64,000 nt of DNA from Lactobacillus sp. (GCA_022483245.1 JAKVNR010000001.1:930001-994000), one strand, 5' to 3'; counted from the stretch's first letter, positions 35,389-45,283 are shown. A program made the numbers and translations. The notes: generated by a model not told the origin, from the letters alone.

Positions 35389-36786
35389 ATGCATTCAGAA
35401 AAAATCCCCACCCGCGTCATCGCTTCCATCGTAGCAATCGGATTGCTCAGTTTTTGCGGTATCTTGATCGAAACCGCCATGAATATTGCCTTTCCAACTT
35501 TGATGCGCGAGTTTAAAATTCCCACCAACGTTGTCCAATATTTAACTTCACTGAACCTGCTGATCATCTCGATCGTCATCCCGTTGTCCGCTTATCTGAA
35601 ACGGAACTTTAAAACAAAGCACCTGTTTCTAACAGCTAATTTGCTGCTGCTCATCGGCTTGCTAGTCGGTGGTTTTGCCCCAATCTTCCCGCTCCTGCTC
35701 TTAGGCCGGATTATTCAAGGCATCGCGGCTGGAATTGCCCTGCCTTTAATGTTTAATATCATCATGGAGCAAGTACCTAGTCAAAAGTTGGGACTCATGA
35801 TGGGGATCGGGCAAATGATCCTCGGGGTCGCTCCTGCGCTTGGGCCAACTTTTGGCGGTATTATTACCGATACCTTAGGCTGGCGCTGGATTTTCTTTTT
35901 ATTAATTCCAATCGTACTGATTTCCCTGATTCTTGGCTTAACCGGAATCCAGCAAAAATCTGCTGTTCACCGCGAACCTCTCGATTTACTAAGTCTTGCT
36001 TTAATTGCCTGCTGCTTCTGCGGTTTGATTTTAGGCTGCAGCAACTTTAGTTCGCAACCATTCTGGTCCTGGTCAGTTAGCGGGCTCTTAGGACTTGGGT
36101 TATTAGGTCTTATTGGTTGGATCTACCGCACTCAGAAAATTGATAATCCCATCTTAAATTTAGCTTTACTGAAAAATCACTTTGTTGCTGGTCACGTAGC
36201 TATTTACTTTTTCCTGCAGCTAATTTCGATTGCTATTACTTTTCTGCTACCAAACTATGCCCAGCTCGTTAACGGGGCCTCGCCAATGATCGCTGGTTTG
36301 GTCATGCTGCCTGCTGGCTTTGCCGGTGCTGCCGCAAATGCCTTAGGGGGAAAAGCACTAGATCGCTGGGGCGCACGCAAGCCAATTCTCTTTGGATCAG
36401 CTTTTGTCCTGCTTGAACTAATCATTTTTGCGATTATTGCTAAAAACATGAGCAATGTCACAATGGCAATTCAATATACTATTTATTTAGCAGGTCTTGG
36501 TTTCGTTTGGGGAAATACCTTAACTGATACCTTATCTAACCTGCCTGCCAAGCAGCATGAACAAGGCAATGCATTAATGAATACTTCTCAACAATTTGCA
36601 GGTAGCGTGGGCGTGGCCTTAGTTTCGACAATCGTCGCCTTTAAACAGCGGCAAGCAGGTACCAAGTACGGTTTGCCCACTGCGCTTGGCACCCAATATT
36701 CTTTCTGGGTACTGCTAGTAATCGGTTTAATTTGTGGTTTGCTGATTATTCGCTTTGAAGGTCAAGGTAAGAAACACAATAAATAA
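35389..36786 (+). CDS. MFS drug efflux transporter (DHA2 type)
   Basis: 465-aa membrane protein with about 14 predicted helices. The features are those of the DHA2 (EmrB/QacA) group: N-terminal FCGILIETAMNIAFPTLM, LGRIIQGIAAGIALPL (motif C region), GWRWIFFLLIP and the later DRWGARKPILFG motif A-like loop. It should export hydrophobic or cationic compounds by proton antiport; the substrate is unknown. It is a single-gene unit between two terminators. Confidence 0.88.
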   Translation: MHSEKIPTRVIASIVAIGLLSFCGILIETAMNIAFPTLMREFKIPTNVVQYLTSLNLLIISIVIPLSAYLKRNFKTKHLFLTANLLLLIGLLVGGFAPIFPLLLLGRIIQGIAAGIALPLMFNIIMEQVPSQKLGLMMGIGQMILGVAPALGPTFGGIITDTLGWRWIFFLLIPIVLISLILGLTGIQQKSAVHREPLDLLSLALIACCFCGLILGCSNFSSQPFWSWSVSGLLGLGLLGLIGWIYRTQKIDNPILNLALLKNHFVAGHVAIYFFLQLISIAITFLLPNYAQLVNGASPMIAGLVMLPAGFAGAAANALGGKALDRWGARKPILFGSAFVLLELIIFAIIAKNMSNVTMAIQYTIYLAGLGFVWGNTLTDTLSNLPAKQHEQGNALMNTSQQFAGSVGVALVSTIVAFKQRQAGTKYGLPTALGTQYSFWVLLVIGLICGLLIIRFEGQGKKHNK

Positions 36787-36794
36787 TTTGCATC

Positions 36795-36831
36795 AAAAAA
36801 GCTGTCAGTCTGAACTGACAGCTTATTTTTT
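36795..36831. terminator. Bidirectional terminator
   Basis: AAGCTGTCAGT / ACTGACAGCTT stem with A-run and T-run at its sides, between the convergent MFS gene and the kinase-like gene. Confidence 0.88.
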
Positions 36832-37765
36832 ACCAAATATGCAGCAAACGCGTCGCATCTAAATTGCATAAATTAAATTGATGCACATGCGGCTTTTGGC
36901 TAGGTGGAAAACTCTGGACAAAATCAGCCACGTTGTACAAACCAGTCGAATAAGTCCAAACACCCTTATCTTTTCTAATCGGGTCTAACATTTCATTGCG
37001 AATTGGATAAGCCGAAATCAAGAAATGTTTATGATGGAACTTAAACACAAAAAATGGCAACTTGAACTCTTCCACTGCTTCTTGCGGCGTACGCGCCAAA
37101 TTAATGACATTCTTGTAAGTACCATACTTTTCAGAAAAAGCATCATTGAAAGAAAAATAAAAATTAGCCAAGTTAACTGGTGGAAAATCATCCGGTGCCA
37201 CCTGATCTGGAACACAAGTGACATGTTCATAATGATCGAGATCTTTTTCTTTCTGTGATAATGCGTAACGAATAGCTTTCGGACCGATCACCTTGGCCCA
37301 GCTAGGCAGCTTTTTCTTTTTTTCATACTCATGAAACATGGCTTCAATCACATCTGGTTTTACCCAATCGTAATGCATCCGGGTGCGGTTACGTTTGAGC
37401 AAAGCCGGCAATTGGGCATGTTTCATAAAATCAACAACAAATAATTCGTAGCGATACCGCCGGACTAAATCCTCATAAGCCTTAATTTGGTCGACTAAAA
37501 TATGAGTCCCGTCCACAATGACCGTTTCCCCGCGACTCATTTTGCGAGCGACTAATTGCATCAATGTGCGGTCGGTTTCTTCCGTCACGTAGCGCGGAAT
37601 AACCTGGTGAAGCTCATCAGTTTCAGCTTCGTAATAGACCGTCAAATCGGACAAGAGCAAGCGGATTGCGTCACGGCTAATCGCATAGGGCAGCAAGTGG
37701 TGCCGGGCAATAAAAGATGATTTACCCGAACCAGGCACGCCCCGTAGTAAAAATATTTTTCGCAT
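36830..37765 (-). CDS. P-loop kinase-like protein with an unassigned C-terminal domain
   Basis: 311-aa protein. Residues 1-150 form an AAA_33/polynucleotide-kinase-like domain: P-loop GVPGSGKSS (about residues 9-17), AISRDAIRLLLSD where T4 Pnk has its NRDD-type loop, and GETVIVDGTH. The remaining 160 residues, ending QFNLCNLDATRLLHIW, are rich in aromatic residues and unknown to me. The substrate could be RNA, DNA or a small molecule. It stands alone, convergent with the MFS gene. Confidence 0.72.
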   Translation of the reverse strand: MRKIFLLRGVPGSGKSSFIARHHLLPYAISRDAIRLLLSDLTVYYEAETDELHQVIPRYVTEETDRTLMQLVARKMSRGETVIVDGTHILVDQIKAYEDLVRRYRYELFVVDFMKHAQLPALLKRNRTRMHYDWVKPDVIEAMFHEYEKKKKLPSWAKVIGPKAIRYALSQKEKDLDHYEHVTCVPDQVAPDDFPPVNLANFYFSFNDAFSEKYGTYKNVINLARTPQEAVEEFKLPFFVFKFHHKHFLISAYPIRNEMLDPIRKDKGVWTYSTGLYNVADFVQSFPPSQKPHVHQFNLCNLDATRLLHIW

Positions 37766-37830
37766 CGTCTATGACAAACTTTCTAGCAATTTACTCGGAA
37801 TAATGTCCGCTAATAGCTAGATTTTAGCAT

Positions 37831-37860
37831 AAAAAATAGGCAGGACGCCAATCCCTGCCT
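37831..37860 (-). terminator. Terminator of the CDF-small membrane protein unit
   Basis: AGGCAGG / CCTGCCT hairpin with T's on the minus strand, just past the stop of the 60-aa gene. Confidence 0.78.
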
Positions 37861-37864
37861 GCTT

Positions 37865-38047
37865 TTATTTTTTCCATTGAATCAAGGCCACCATCGTAGA
37901 AATCAGTCCAGCTAAAGTAAAGACAATGCCCAGCCCGTAAAAGACCCAATTGGGTTTATGCGTTCGTTTCTGCTGCCTAATAGCTACTGAAAAATCGTAA
38001 ATGCCGATGGCCCAAAATAAAATTGCGTACCAGCCGCGTTCGCTCAT
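37865..38047 (-). CDS. Small membrane protein
   Basis: 60-aa protein with two predicted membrane helices (about residues 5-20 and 34-56) and a basic loop with QQKRTHKPN. It lies 4 bp after the CDF gene, so it is cotranscribed and may be related to the transporter. Family and function are unknown. Confidence 0.65.
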   Translation of the reverse strand: MSERGWYAILFWAIGIYDFSVAIRQQKRTHKPNWVFYGLGIVFTLAGLISTMVALIQWKK

Positions 38048-38051
38048 AAAA

Positions 38052-38936
38052 TTAATCTCGCTTTCCTGGTGAAATCATATCCTCATTAATTCCTTGCTGG
38101 CACTCTGCCTGAAAAGTAGTGTGGTTAATTCCTAATGGCTTCAGTTTTTGGTCAAGCTGGCGATACAAGATTTCTAGTTCATCCATGCTCATATCATGGT
38201 CAACATTAATATGAGCATCAAGGATCACCATATTGTCTGAGTAGCGCCACAAGTGCACATGGTGAATATTGTGGACGCTTGGGACACTTAAAACTAATTC
38301 GTTAACTTTTTGCAAACTAATATCAGGATTGGATTCCATCAAAATATTAGCGGCATTTTTTGTGACCTCAATGCCCTCTTTGATCACAAATAGCGACACC
38401 AGCATAGTAATCACTGGGTCGAGCCACGGAATTTGCCAAAAACTTAAGATAATGGCTGAAACTACCACGGCCAAGCTAGACAAAGCATCCGACATCATGT
38501 GGATAAAAGTCGACTTAACATTCAGCGACTGTTTGGCATCTTTTTGCATGATCAACATGGAAACGGCATTGGCTAGCAAGCCAATGACTGCCACAATCAA
38601 CATAATCCCGCCCTTAACTGCTGTTGGATGAAACAGGCGGCTAATTGCTTCAGCAAATAAGAAAAGGCAAATAACAATCAGGACTAAGCCGTTAGTAAAG
38701 GCGGCTAGTGTTTCTGACCGCTCGTAGCCAAAAGTTTTACGGCGGTTTTTATCTTTTTTGCCTAATAAATGCGCCACAAACGACAAAACAATTGCGCCCA
38801 CATCGCCCAAATTATGCAAAGCATCTGACACCAGTGCTAGCGAGCCAGCGACCAGTCCGCCAATAAATTCAGCAATCGTAATTACAATGTTTAGCAGTGA
38901 AACCCAAATAAACTTCCGCGAAGTTTGGTCTTTCAT
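38052..38936 (-). CDS. Cation diffusion facilitator (CzcD-like zinc/cobalt exporter)
   Basis: 294-aa CDF transporter with six predicted helices and a C-terminal cytoplasmic ferredoxin-like domain. The metal-site motifs are SDALHNLGD in TM2 and HMMSDALSS in TM5 (HxxxD type), typical of zinc exporters. The C-terminal domain has VHNIHHVHLW. Metal specificity is inferred. Confidence 0.9.
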   Translation of the reverse strand: MKDQTSRKFIWVSLLNIVITIAEFIGGLVAGSLALVSDALHNLGDVGAIVLSFVAHLLGKKDKNRRKTFGYERSETLAAFTNGLVLIVICLFLFAEAISRLFHPTAVKGGIMLIVAVIGLLANAVSMLIMQKDAKQSLNVKSTFIHMMSDALSSLAVVVSAIILSFWQIPWLDPVITMLVSLFVIKEGIEVTKNAANILMESNPDISLQKVNELVLSVPSVHNIHHVHLWRYSDNMVILDAHINVDHDMSMDELEILYRQLDQKLKPLGINHTTFQAECQQGINEDMISPGKRD

Positions 38937-38981
38937 GTCTGCTCAACCTGCCTTTCCATGCGGGTCAATTGTAACACCTTT

Positions 38982-39659
38982 TTACAGCTCACTTTGTGGA
39001 ATGTTGTAATCAGTGATCACAAAGTTATCAGCCGTCAATTTGCCAATGGTAACTGAGCCATTGCCAGGGAATTCAATATCATGAATGTGGTCAGAACCTG
39101 GCCAATATTTGATCGCCAGGGTTTTAATAAAGTCGCCATGGGACACCAGCAAAACGCGTTCCATGCCGCGCGATTCATCCCGTAAGCGTTCAACTGCCCG
39201 CTGCACACGGAAATCAAGCTGGGCAGCGTCTTCAGCTAAGTGCCGCGGATCGGCCCGTTTAGTTGCTTCTCGAAAATCGTAAATCCCTAACCGATTGACA
39301 ATTTCTTCCACCGTTAAATCTGTAGGCAAGTTAGCCGTTCTAGCAATCGCTGCCCAAGTTCTGTCAATATCATCGCCTTCAAATGATCCAAAAAAGACTT
39401 CTCTGAATTCTGGCAGTTTTTTAATTTTACTAATTTGCGAAACGCGGTTGGCATTTTGCATCAAGTGAGCAGTGTCAATTGCCCGCTTCAAGTCCGATGA
39501 AAACATCCAGTTAAAGTGGGTCATCGCTAACTTGTTGGCCGTAATCTTTAAATCATCGATTCCTTTATCAGTCAGCGGTGAATCGCACCAGCCTTGCATT
39601 TTGTTCAGCTGATTAAACATTGTTTCGCCGTGTCTAATCAAATAAACTTCTGTTGCCAT
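38982..39659 (-). CDS. Histidine phosphatase family protein
   Basis: 225-aa phosphoglycerate-mutase-like protein. The catalytic RHGETMFNQ motif is at residues 9-17 and a second His lies in LLVSHGDFIK. In the family the first His is phosphorylated transiently. It may be a phosphatase of sugar phosphates or nucleotides; a true 2,3-bisphosphoglycerate mutase is less likely given weak similarity outside the motif. Confidence 0.88.
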   Translation of the reverse strand: MATEVYLIRHGETMFNQLNKMQGWCDSPLTDKGIDDLKITANKLAMTHFNWMFSSDLKRAIDTAHLMQNANRVSQISKIKKLPEFREVFFGSFEGDDIDRTWAAIARTANLPTDLTVEEIVNRLGIYDFREATKRADPRHLAEDAAQLDFRVQRAVERLRDESRGMERVLLVSHGDFIKTLAIKYWPGSDHIHDIEFPGNGSVTIGKLTADNFVITDYNIPQSEL

Positions 39660-39736
39660 CTAAAGCCCCCTTTACCTATCTAATAGTGTTCCTATCTATT
39701 ATAAAGTTAGCTGAACAGTCTAGCAAACTCCAAAGG

Positions 39737-39765
39737 TTGACCTACCTAAAATTAAACTGTTTAAT
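39737..39765 (+). promoter_or_regulatory. Candidate sigma-A promoter of the corA locus
   Basis: TTGACC (39737-39742), a 17-bp spacer and TTTAAT (39760-39765), 36 bp before the corA ATG. Confidence 0.55.
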
Positions 39766-39800
39766 AATATAGTAACGAATGAGAATGGGAGCGTGGGGTC

Positions 39801-40719
39801 ATGATTGAGCAGCATTCATTAAATTTTAAGAGCCATTGGGTAAGTGTCAATGAACCAACACCGCATGAAATGAATGCCTTAGTCGAAAAATACGGCGTGA
39901 CTGAAGAACTGCTCCGTTATGCGGTCGACCCTTACGAAAAGGCCAGAGTCGAAGTTGATATGGAAGCAGGCGTGACCCTGCTTATTTTTGACGTGGTTTT
40001 ACCAACCCACGATGTCTCAGAACCAGAAACAGCCCCGGTCGGCATGATGATTGCGCGTGATAATATCCTGACCTTCACCAGCGAACCGACTAGTTTTATT
40101 AACAAGCAATTAACCGGCAAAATTGACAAATTACGGGCCGCTGGCAAACAAGTCGGCAACATCGACTTTATTATTCAAGTTTTATACGATTTCACCACTG
40201 CCTACTTCGTACCAATCCGCCGCTCAGATGGCGACAGGCAGCGCATGCAACGTAACTTGCAAAAGAATATGGACCGTAACGCCATTACTAAATTAATGGA
40301 AATTGAAACTGGTTTAGTCTACATCTTGTCCTCTGCACAAGGCAATATTTCATTGCTTCAAGAATTTAAGCGTCGATTTAAAAATACGCTGACGGAAGAT
40401 CAACTGGAAAATTTGGATGACGTGATCAATTGAAGCCCAGCAGGGTTTAGAAATGGCTCAAATGGCTTCAACGCTAGCTCAGCGCGTTTCATCGGCCTAC
40501 AACAAGGTGCTGGATTCACGTCTGAACGAAACTATGCGTTTCTTAACCGTTTATTCGATCATCCTCTCAATTCCGCCAATCGTCTCTGGCTTTTATGGTG
40601 AAAACGTTAAGCTGCCACTAGCTGATGCATCTTGGTCGTGGCAATTTACGATCATCATTACTTTGGTCTTAATCGTGCTTTCGATTTGGTTCATTTTTAA
40701 CAAACATTTTTGGAAATAA
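39801..40719 (+). pseudogene. corA: CorA-like magnesium transporter, frameshifted
   Basis: The first frame gives 210 aa of the cytosolic funnel domain and stops at TGA 40431-40433. The next frame resumes as IEAQQGLEMAQMASTLAQRV and runs through both C-terminal helices to 40719. Removing one A at about 40428-40430 would restore DDVIIEAQQ. The pore-mouth motif, normally YGMN, reads YGEN. Unless this is a sequencing error or slippage rescues it, the product lacks the membrane domain. The ATG at 40453 is internal, not a separate gene. Confidence 0.85.
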
Positions 40720-40721
40720 AC

Positions 40722-40752
40722 AAAAAGGTCTCATCAAATGATGAGGCCTTTT
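40722..40752 (+). terminator. Terminator of corA
   Basis: AAAAGGTCTCATC pairs with GATGAGGCCTTTT (one G-U) around a 4-nt loop, directly after the corA stop. Confidence 0.82.
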
Positions 40753-40783
40753 AAAGTTGCAATTCACTTTCATTAAAGCTTTG

Positions 40784-40814
40784 CAAAAAAAGACTGCTGC
40801 CGAAGCAGCAATCT
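40784..40814 (-). terminator. Terminator of pepT
   Basis: GATTGCTGC / GCAGCAGTC stem with a TTCG loop and T-run on the minus strand, about 70 bp past the pepT stop. Confidence 0.8.
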
Positions 40815-40886
40815 CAATTGTTTAGTATGTTTCAGTTTTGGAGAAAATAAGTTGTAAGGAAATTATTCAGGAAAAGGAAATAAATA

Positions 40887-42173
40887 TTAATCAGCTGGCA
40901 GTGGCGTTTCATTACGGCCATTTTCAGATTGAAGCACATGTTCATGGGCAATTCTGACTAGCGTTTCAGCGAGTTTATCCATTTGTTCAACCGTAATGTA
41001 CTCGTAGCGGCCATGATAATTACCACCGCCATTAAACAAATTCGGGGTTGGGATACCTTTTTCAGAAATAAAGTTGCCGTCAGTCCCGCCGCGGAATGGT
41101 TTTGGCTGCGGAGTCAGGCCAACTTTTTTATAGGCATCCATTGCCAAATTAACGACATATGGCAATTTACGGACAAAGTTAGCGATATTCAAATAAGTAC
41201 GGTCGAGCTGCAAACTAAAGCGGTCCTCGCCATATTTTTGATTGAGTTTTGCCACCAAGTCTTTAATGAATTGTTCGCGGGCGGTAAACTTATCCCAATC
41301 AAAATCGCGGATAATCAAGTCGACATCAGCATGGTCAACATTGCTGCTGGCCGACACAACCATATAAAAGCCTTCTTTGTCTTTGGTTTGCTCTGGCGAT
41401 TGATCAGCTGGCAGCTGACTGAGAAAATCGGTCATTAGCTTCGTTGCATCAACCATCAAGCCATAAGCGTTGCCTGGGTGAACCAAGGTGCCGCGAATAT
41501 GAATTTTCGCTTCGCTAGCGTTAAAAGTTTCATATTGCAGCTCCCCTGGCTGCCCATTATCCAAAGTATAAGCAAATTCGGCATCCGGAAAATCGTTAGG
41601 GTCAAAACGTGTTCCGCCTAGGCCGATTTCTTCGTCGGGCCCAAAGCCGATATAAATATCGCCGTGTTTAACTTCTGGGTGTTCGACTAAATATTTAATC
41701 GCGCCAAGCAGACCAACTACACCGGCTTTATCGTCAACGCCCAGCAAAGTAGTCCCAGAGCCTGTAATCAATGTCTGGCCTTGCAGCTGTTTCAAAGCTG
41801 GAAACTCCGCTGGGTCTAGCACGATCTGTTCTTGCTCATTCAAGACAATTTTTTGGCCGTCATAATTGCGGTGAACTTGCGGCTGAATATTAACTGCGGA
41901 AAAATCAGCCGTATCCACATGGGCAACAATGCCAAACGGGGTGACTTTCGGATTGTCCACGTTGCCTGGCACTTTGCTAATGCAAAAACCAGAAGCGGGA
42001 TTATAATGTGCCCGCAAGCCATAAGACTTCAAGAGGTCAACCAACTCCAGTGCCATTTTCTTTTGACCAGGTGTGGTTGGAACCTGCTCAGCTTGATTAG
42101 CATCTGAGCGCGTATTTTCTTTGGCAAAATGAATAAATTCTTGTTCTAGATAGTCCAAGTCAGTAAAGGACAT
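40887..42173 (-). CDS. pepT: Peptidase T (tripeptide aminopeptidase)
   Basis: 428-aa M20B metallopeptidase that releases the N-terminal residue from tripeptides. Metal-site segments: VAHVDTADFS, TLLGVDDKAGVVG, FGPDEEIGLGG and the C-terminal NGGGNYHGRYEY. It lies beside a broken oppA, part of a peptide-use region with PepC and other OppA genes. Confidence 0.95.
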   Translation of the reverse strand: MSFTDLDYLEQEFIHFAKENTRSDANQAEQVPTTPGQKKMALELVDLLKSYGLRAHYNPASGFCISKVPGNVDNPKVTPFGIVAHVDTADFSAVNIQPQVHRNYDGQKIVLNEQEQIVLDPAEFPALKQLQGQTLITGSGTTLLGVDDKAGVVGLLGAIKYLVEHPEVKHGDIYIGFGPDEEIGLGGTRFDPNDFPDAEFAYTLDNGQPGELQYETFNASEAKIHIRGTLVHPGNAYGLMVDATKLMTDFLSQLPADQSPEQTKDKEGFYMVVSASSNVDHADVDLIIRDFDWDKFTAREQFIKDLVAKLNQKYGEDRFSLQLDRTYLNIANFVRKLPYVVNLAMDAYKKVGLTPQPKPFRGGTDGNFISEKGIPTPNLFNGGGNYHGRYEYITVEQMDKLAETLVRIAHEHVLQSENGRNETPLPAD

Positions 42174-42185
42174 CTAACCACCTCT

Positions 42186-43811
42186 TTACTTATTGCTTAA
42201 GTAAACTTCCTTAAAGTCGTATGGAATACCAACTGGGTTAAAGGAAATGTTCTTGACATTAGTCTTCACCAGCTGCGGACTAGCCATTTGTACCAGTGGA
42301 ATCGTTCCTTGGTCTTCCATCAACACCTTTTCAGCAGCGACCAGTTTTGCCCACCGCTTGCTTGGCTGGTTAGCATATTTGCCTTCAGCTTCATCAATCA
42401 GTTGATCGTAGCGAGCATTCTTCCAACCAGCGTTGTTGTAGCTTGAATCACTTTCAAAGACATCCAAGAAGTTGATTGGGTCGCCCAAAATAGCTTTCCA
42501 ACCTTCAATCGTCATTTCAAAGTCGCCCTTTTGCTGGCGAGAAATCAATGTAGTGTATGGCAAAGTCTGCACAGAAATCTTAACGCCTGGCAGTTGTTCC
42601 AATTTACTTTGCAAGAATTCACCAATTTGCTTGCTGTTGTCATCATCAGAAGTTGATAAAGTAACATTAATCGACTTAATGCCAGCTTCTTTGTAGCCTT
42701 GTTTCAGCAAACATTTTGCTTCTGGCAAGTTGTAAGCAACAGCAGATTTAACATAAGCTTCCTTGTAGAATTCTTCGCCAGTTTGTGGGTTTTTACCCAT
42801 CCCAGATGGAACGAAGCCTTTAGCGGCTGTATCACCGTTGCGTAAAACATTGTTAGCTAAACTTTCCCGGTTAATTGCTAATGATAAAGCCTTCCGGATG
42901 TTCTTGTTCTTAAAAGCAGCTACTTTCTTAATGTTCAAGTCAATCCGTTGCAAAGCTGATTGATGTCTTGCGTGGTAGCCTGGCTTATTCTTGTTAGCAT
43001 TGACCTGTTCACCAGTCAGCAAGGTTTCATCCAACTTGCCAGCTTGGTACATGTTGTAGCTAGTTGATGAAGTTTCAGAAATTGTTTCGTTAACCTTTTG
43101 CAATTTAACTGATTTTGCATCCCAGTAATTCTTATTCTTCACTAAAGTAAATTGCTTATTGTTACCAGTCCAGCCAGTCATCTTAAATGGACCACTCGAC
43201 AAAGTGTACTTAGCCTGAGTTCCAAATTTCTTGCCGCACTTCTTAACAAACTTTTCATTTTGTGGGTAGTAAAGCGGGAAAGCCAAGAAGCGTTTAAAGT
43301 ATTAAACTGGCCGTTTCAAGTTGATCGTTAGCTTATAGTTGCCATCGGCTTTAACACCCAGCGTGGATGGCGATTTTTGCCCTTTATTGATTGCTTCCGC
43401 ATTCTTTAAGTAGTAGAGGTAGAAGGCCATGGTTGATTTAGTGCTTGGAGTCACAGTCCGTCGCCAAGCATAAACGAAATCCTTAGCAGTCAGCGGATCG
43501 CCATTAGCCCATTTAGCCTTGCGTAAAACAACATGATAAGTTTTACCGCCATTAGTCACTTTGACTGATTTGGCTAATGCTAATTGCGGCTTCTGATTCT
43601 TATCCAGTCGATACAAGCCTTCATTAGTGTTCATTTCAGCTTGAAAACTAGTTGCATCAGTGGTCAGGGTTGGGTCCTGTGTTGATAATTGTGCGTTTTC
43701 AGTCCAATTCAGCACTTGTTTATTTGAAGAAGCGCCTTGATTGCCACAAGCTGATAACAGCAGCAAGCCTCCAGCGGCAGCAAACAAAGCAGCGATTTTT
43801 TGGCCTTTCAT
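42186..43811 (-). pseudogene. OppA-family lipoprotein interrupted by a nonsense codon
   Basis: Solute-binding protein family 5, about 541 codons. Signal peptide with lipobox LSAC (Cys at about residue 22). An in-frame TAA at 43302-43304 follows LKRPV and the frame continues unchanged as YFKRFLAFPLYYPQ, so one base change (for example CAA to TAA) explains it. The rest is open and well conserved. The truncated 169-aa product would not bind substrate. It has no adjacent permease and is 42% or so similar in pattern to the other OppA proteins of this window only by eye. Confidence 0.9.
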
Positions 43812-44039
43812 GTAATCTCCTCCTTATTTGAATTAAAATTATAATAATTTCTAATATAATTTTAATGATGTTTCTAATCATACGGCATATTTATTAAATG
43901 TCAACCAAAAATCGACTCTAACTTAAATTTATTTTTCTTCTAAAAACAATTGCTTTCTCGCCCAGAAATTTTTCCTTTATAATTGAAAGTGAATTAAAGC
44001 TTTATACAACATACATAGACTTAGGAAAGAAGGCAATTC

Positions 44040-45212
44040 ATGAACACCTACCGCCAGCGTTCCCTCCTCTTCATTTCTATCGCTTTTATGCTCGGCTGCA
44101 ATGAATACACCATTGTGGGCGTTTTACCAGATATTGCTAAGGAATATCACACTTCACTGACTAACTTAGGTTATTTAGTCACTATTTTTGCCTTAGTCTA
44201 TGCTTTTACCACGCCTTGGCTGACCGCGCTCACGAATCGCTGGCCCCGCCACCAAGTTTTACTAGTTTTAATGGCAATTTTTTTAGTGGCTAATACTTGG
44301 TCGGCTTTAGCAACTAATTACTGGTCACTGCTGTGCTCGCGTATTTTAGCTGCAGCTGTGGCAGGAACTATCATTTCACTCGTGCTAGTTATTGCTAATT
44401 TTATTGCCCCACTCAGTAAACGGACTTCGCTGTTATCCTGGATTTTTGCCGGCTTTAATATTTCTGCCATCATCGGATTACCAATCGGAACTTTCATTTC
44501 GACCCATTTAAATTGGCACGATAGTTTCTGGCTGATTAGTATTATTTCGGTCATAATTTTCATACTACTTATCTGGCTAGTCCCAAAAGATACGCCGCAA
44601 TATCCAAGCCGCTTGCGCAAACAATTCAATATTCTGGCTGATGCCGAAGTCATTCTAGGGCTGCTATTTACAGTCAGCGTTAACGCAGCTGACTATACTT
44701 TTTACACTTATATTCGGCCATTAATTACCCAGGTAATGAATTACAGTAATAATGCCTTAAACTGGATTTTACTGCTCTTTGGCATTTGTTCAGTTACTGG
44801 CAATATCCTTGGCGGGAGGCTAACTGAACAAGGCGGAATGCGGCCATTAATTGGCATTTATATTGGAGCCACAATTACCTTATTGGCATTAGGCAGTGTC
44901 TGGGCTTGGCCATGGCTAGCTTGTTTAGTTTGCTGCTTAATTTGTATCCTGATTGCCTGCTACGGAGCGCCTGCACAAGTGTTGTTCATGGATATTGCTG
45001 AAAAGCGCTATCCAGAAGCATTAGACTTTGCCTCGTCATTGTGTTCAATTTTTGCTAATATTGGCATCTCCCTGGGCTCGCTGACCGCTTCTAAAGTTGT
45101 CTCATTTACTAGCGTTGGTAACGTTGGCTACTTTGCCGCCATGTATAGCGTCGTTGCGCTAGTCAGCATTTGGACACTGGCCAAGCGAGGGCACGGACGT
45201 GGGCAAATTTGA
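44040..45212 (+). CDS. MFS transporter, AraJ/YdhP-like, paralogue 1
   Basis: 390-aa permease with 12 predicted helices. The N-terminus holds FMLGCNEYTIVGVLPDIAKEY, the motif typical of this DHA1 subgroup (xxxxTEFxxxGxLP), and TNRWPRHQVL is motif A. It is very similar to the transporter at 45855-47021. The substrate is unknown; sugars, nucleosides or drugs have been proposed in the family. Confidence 0.85.
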   Translation: MNTYRQRSLLFISIAFMLGCNEYTIVGVLPDIAKEYHTSLTNLGYLVTIFALVYAFTTPWLTALTNRWPRHQVLLVLMAIFLVANTWSALATNYWSLLCSRILAAAVAGTIISLVLVIANFIAPLSKRTSLLSWIFAGFNISAIIGLPIGTFISTHLNWHDSFWLISIISVIIFILLIWLVPKDTPQYPSRLRKQFNILADAEVILGLLFTVSVNAADYTFYTYIRPLITQVMNYSNNALNWILLLFGICSVTGNILGGRLTEQGGMRPLIGIYIGATITLLALGSVWAWPWLACLVCCLICILIACYGAPAQVLFMDIAEKRYPEALDFASSLCSIFANIGISLGSLTASKVVSFTSVGNVGYFAAMYSVVALVSIWTLAKRGHGRGQI

Positions 45213-45237
45213 GGTCGCTCCCTTATTTTTTTATAAT
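45209..45237 (+). promoter_or_regulatory. Promoter of the DJ-1/MFS pair
   Basis: TTGAGG (45209-45214), a 17-bp spacer and TATAAT (45232-45237), 47 bp before the DJ-1 ATG. The -35 box overlaps the upstream MFS stop region. Confidence 0.65.
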
Positions 45238-45283
45238 TAATAGCGATTCAATAATTATTTATCAATGAAAGGATGGACTAACA

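Noticed and set aside
40453..40719. Separate small membrane protein gene after corA
   Set aside because: It is the frameshifted C-terminal part of CorA; its ATG is an internal Met of the EMAQMA segment and has no SD.
42186..43286. Separate solute-binding protein starting at 43286
   Set aside because: The start would be a TTG inside the OppA fold with no SD and no signal peptide; the upstream frame joins across a single TAA.
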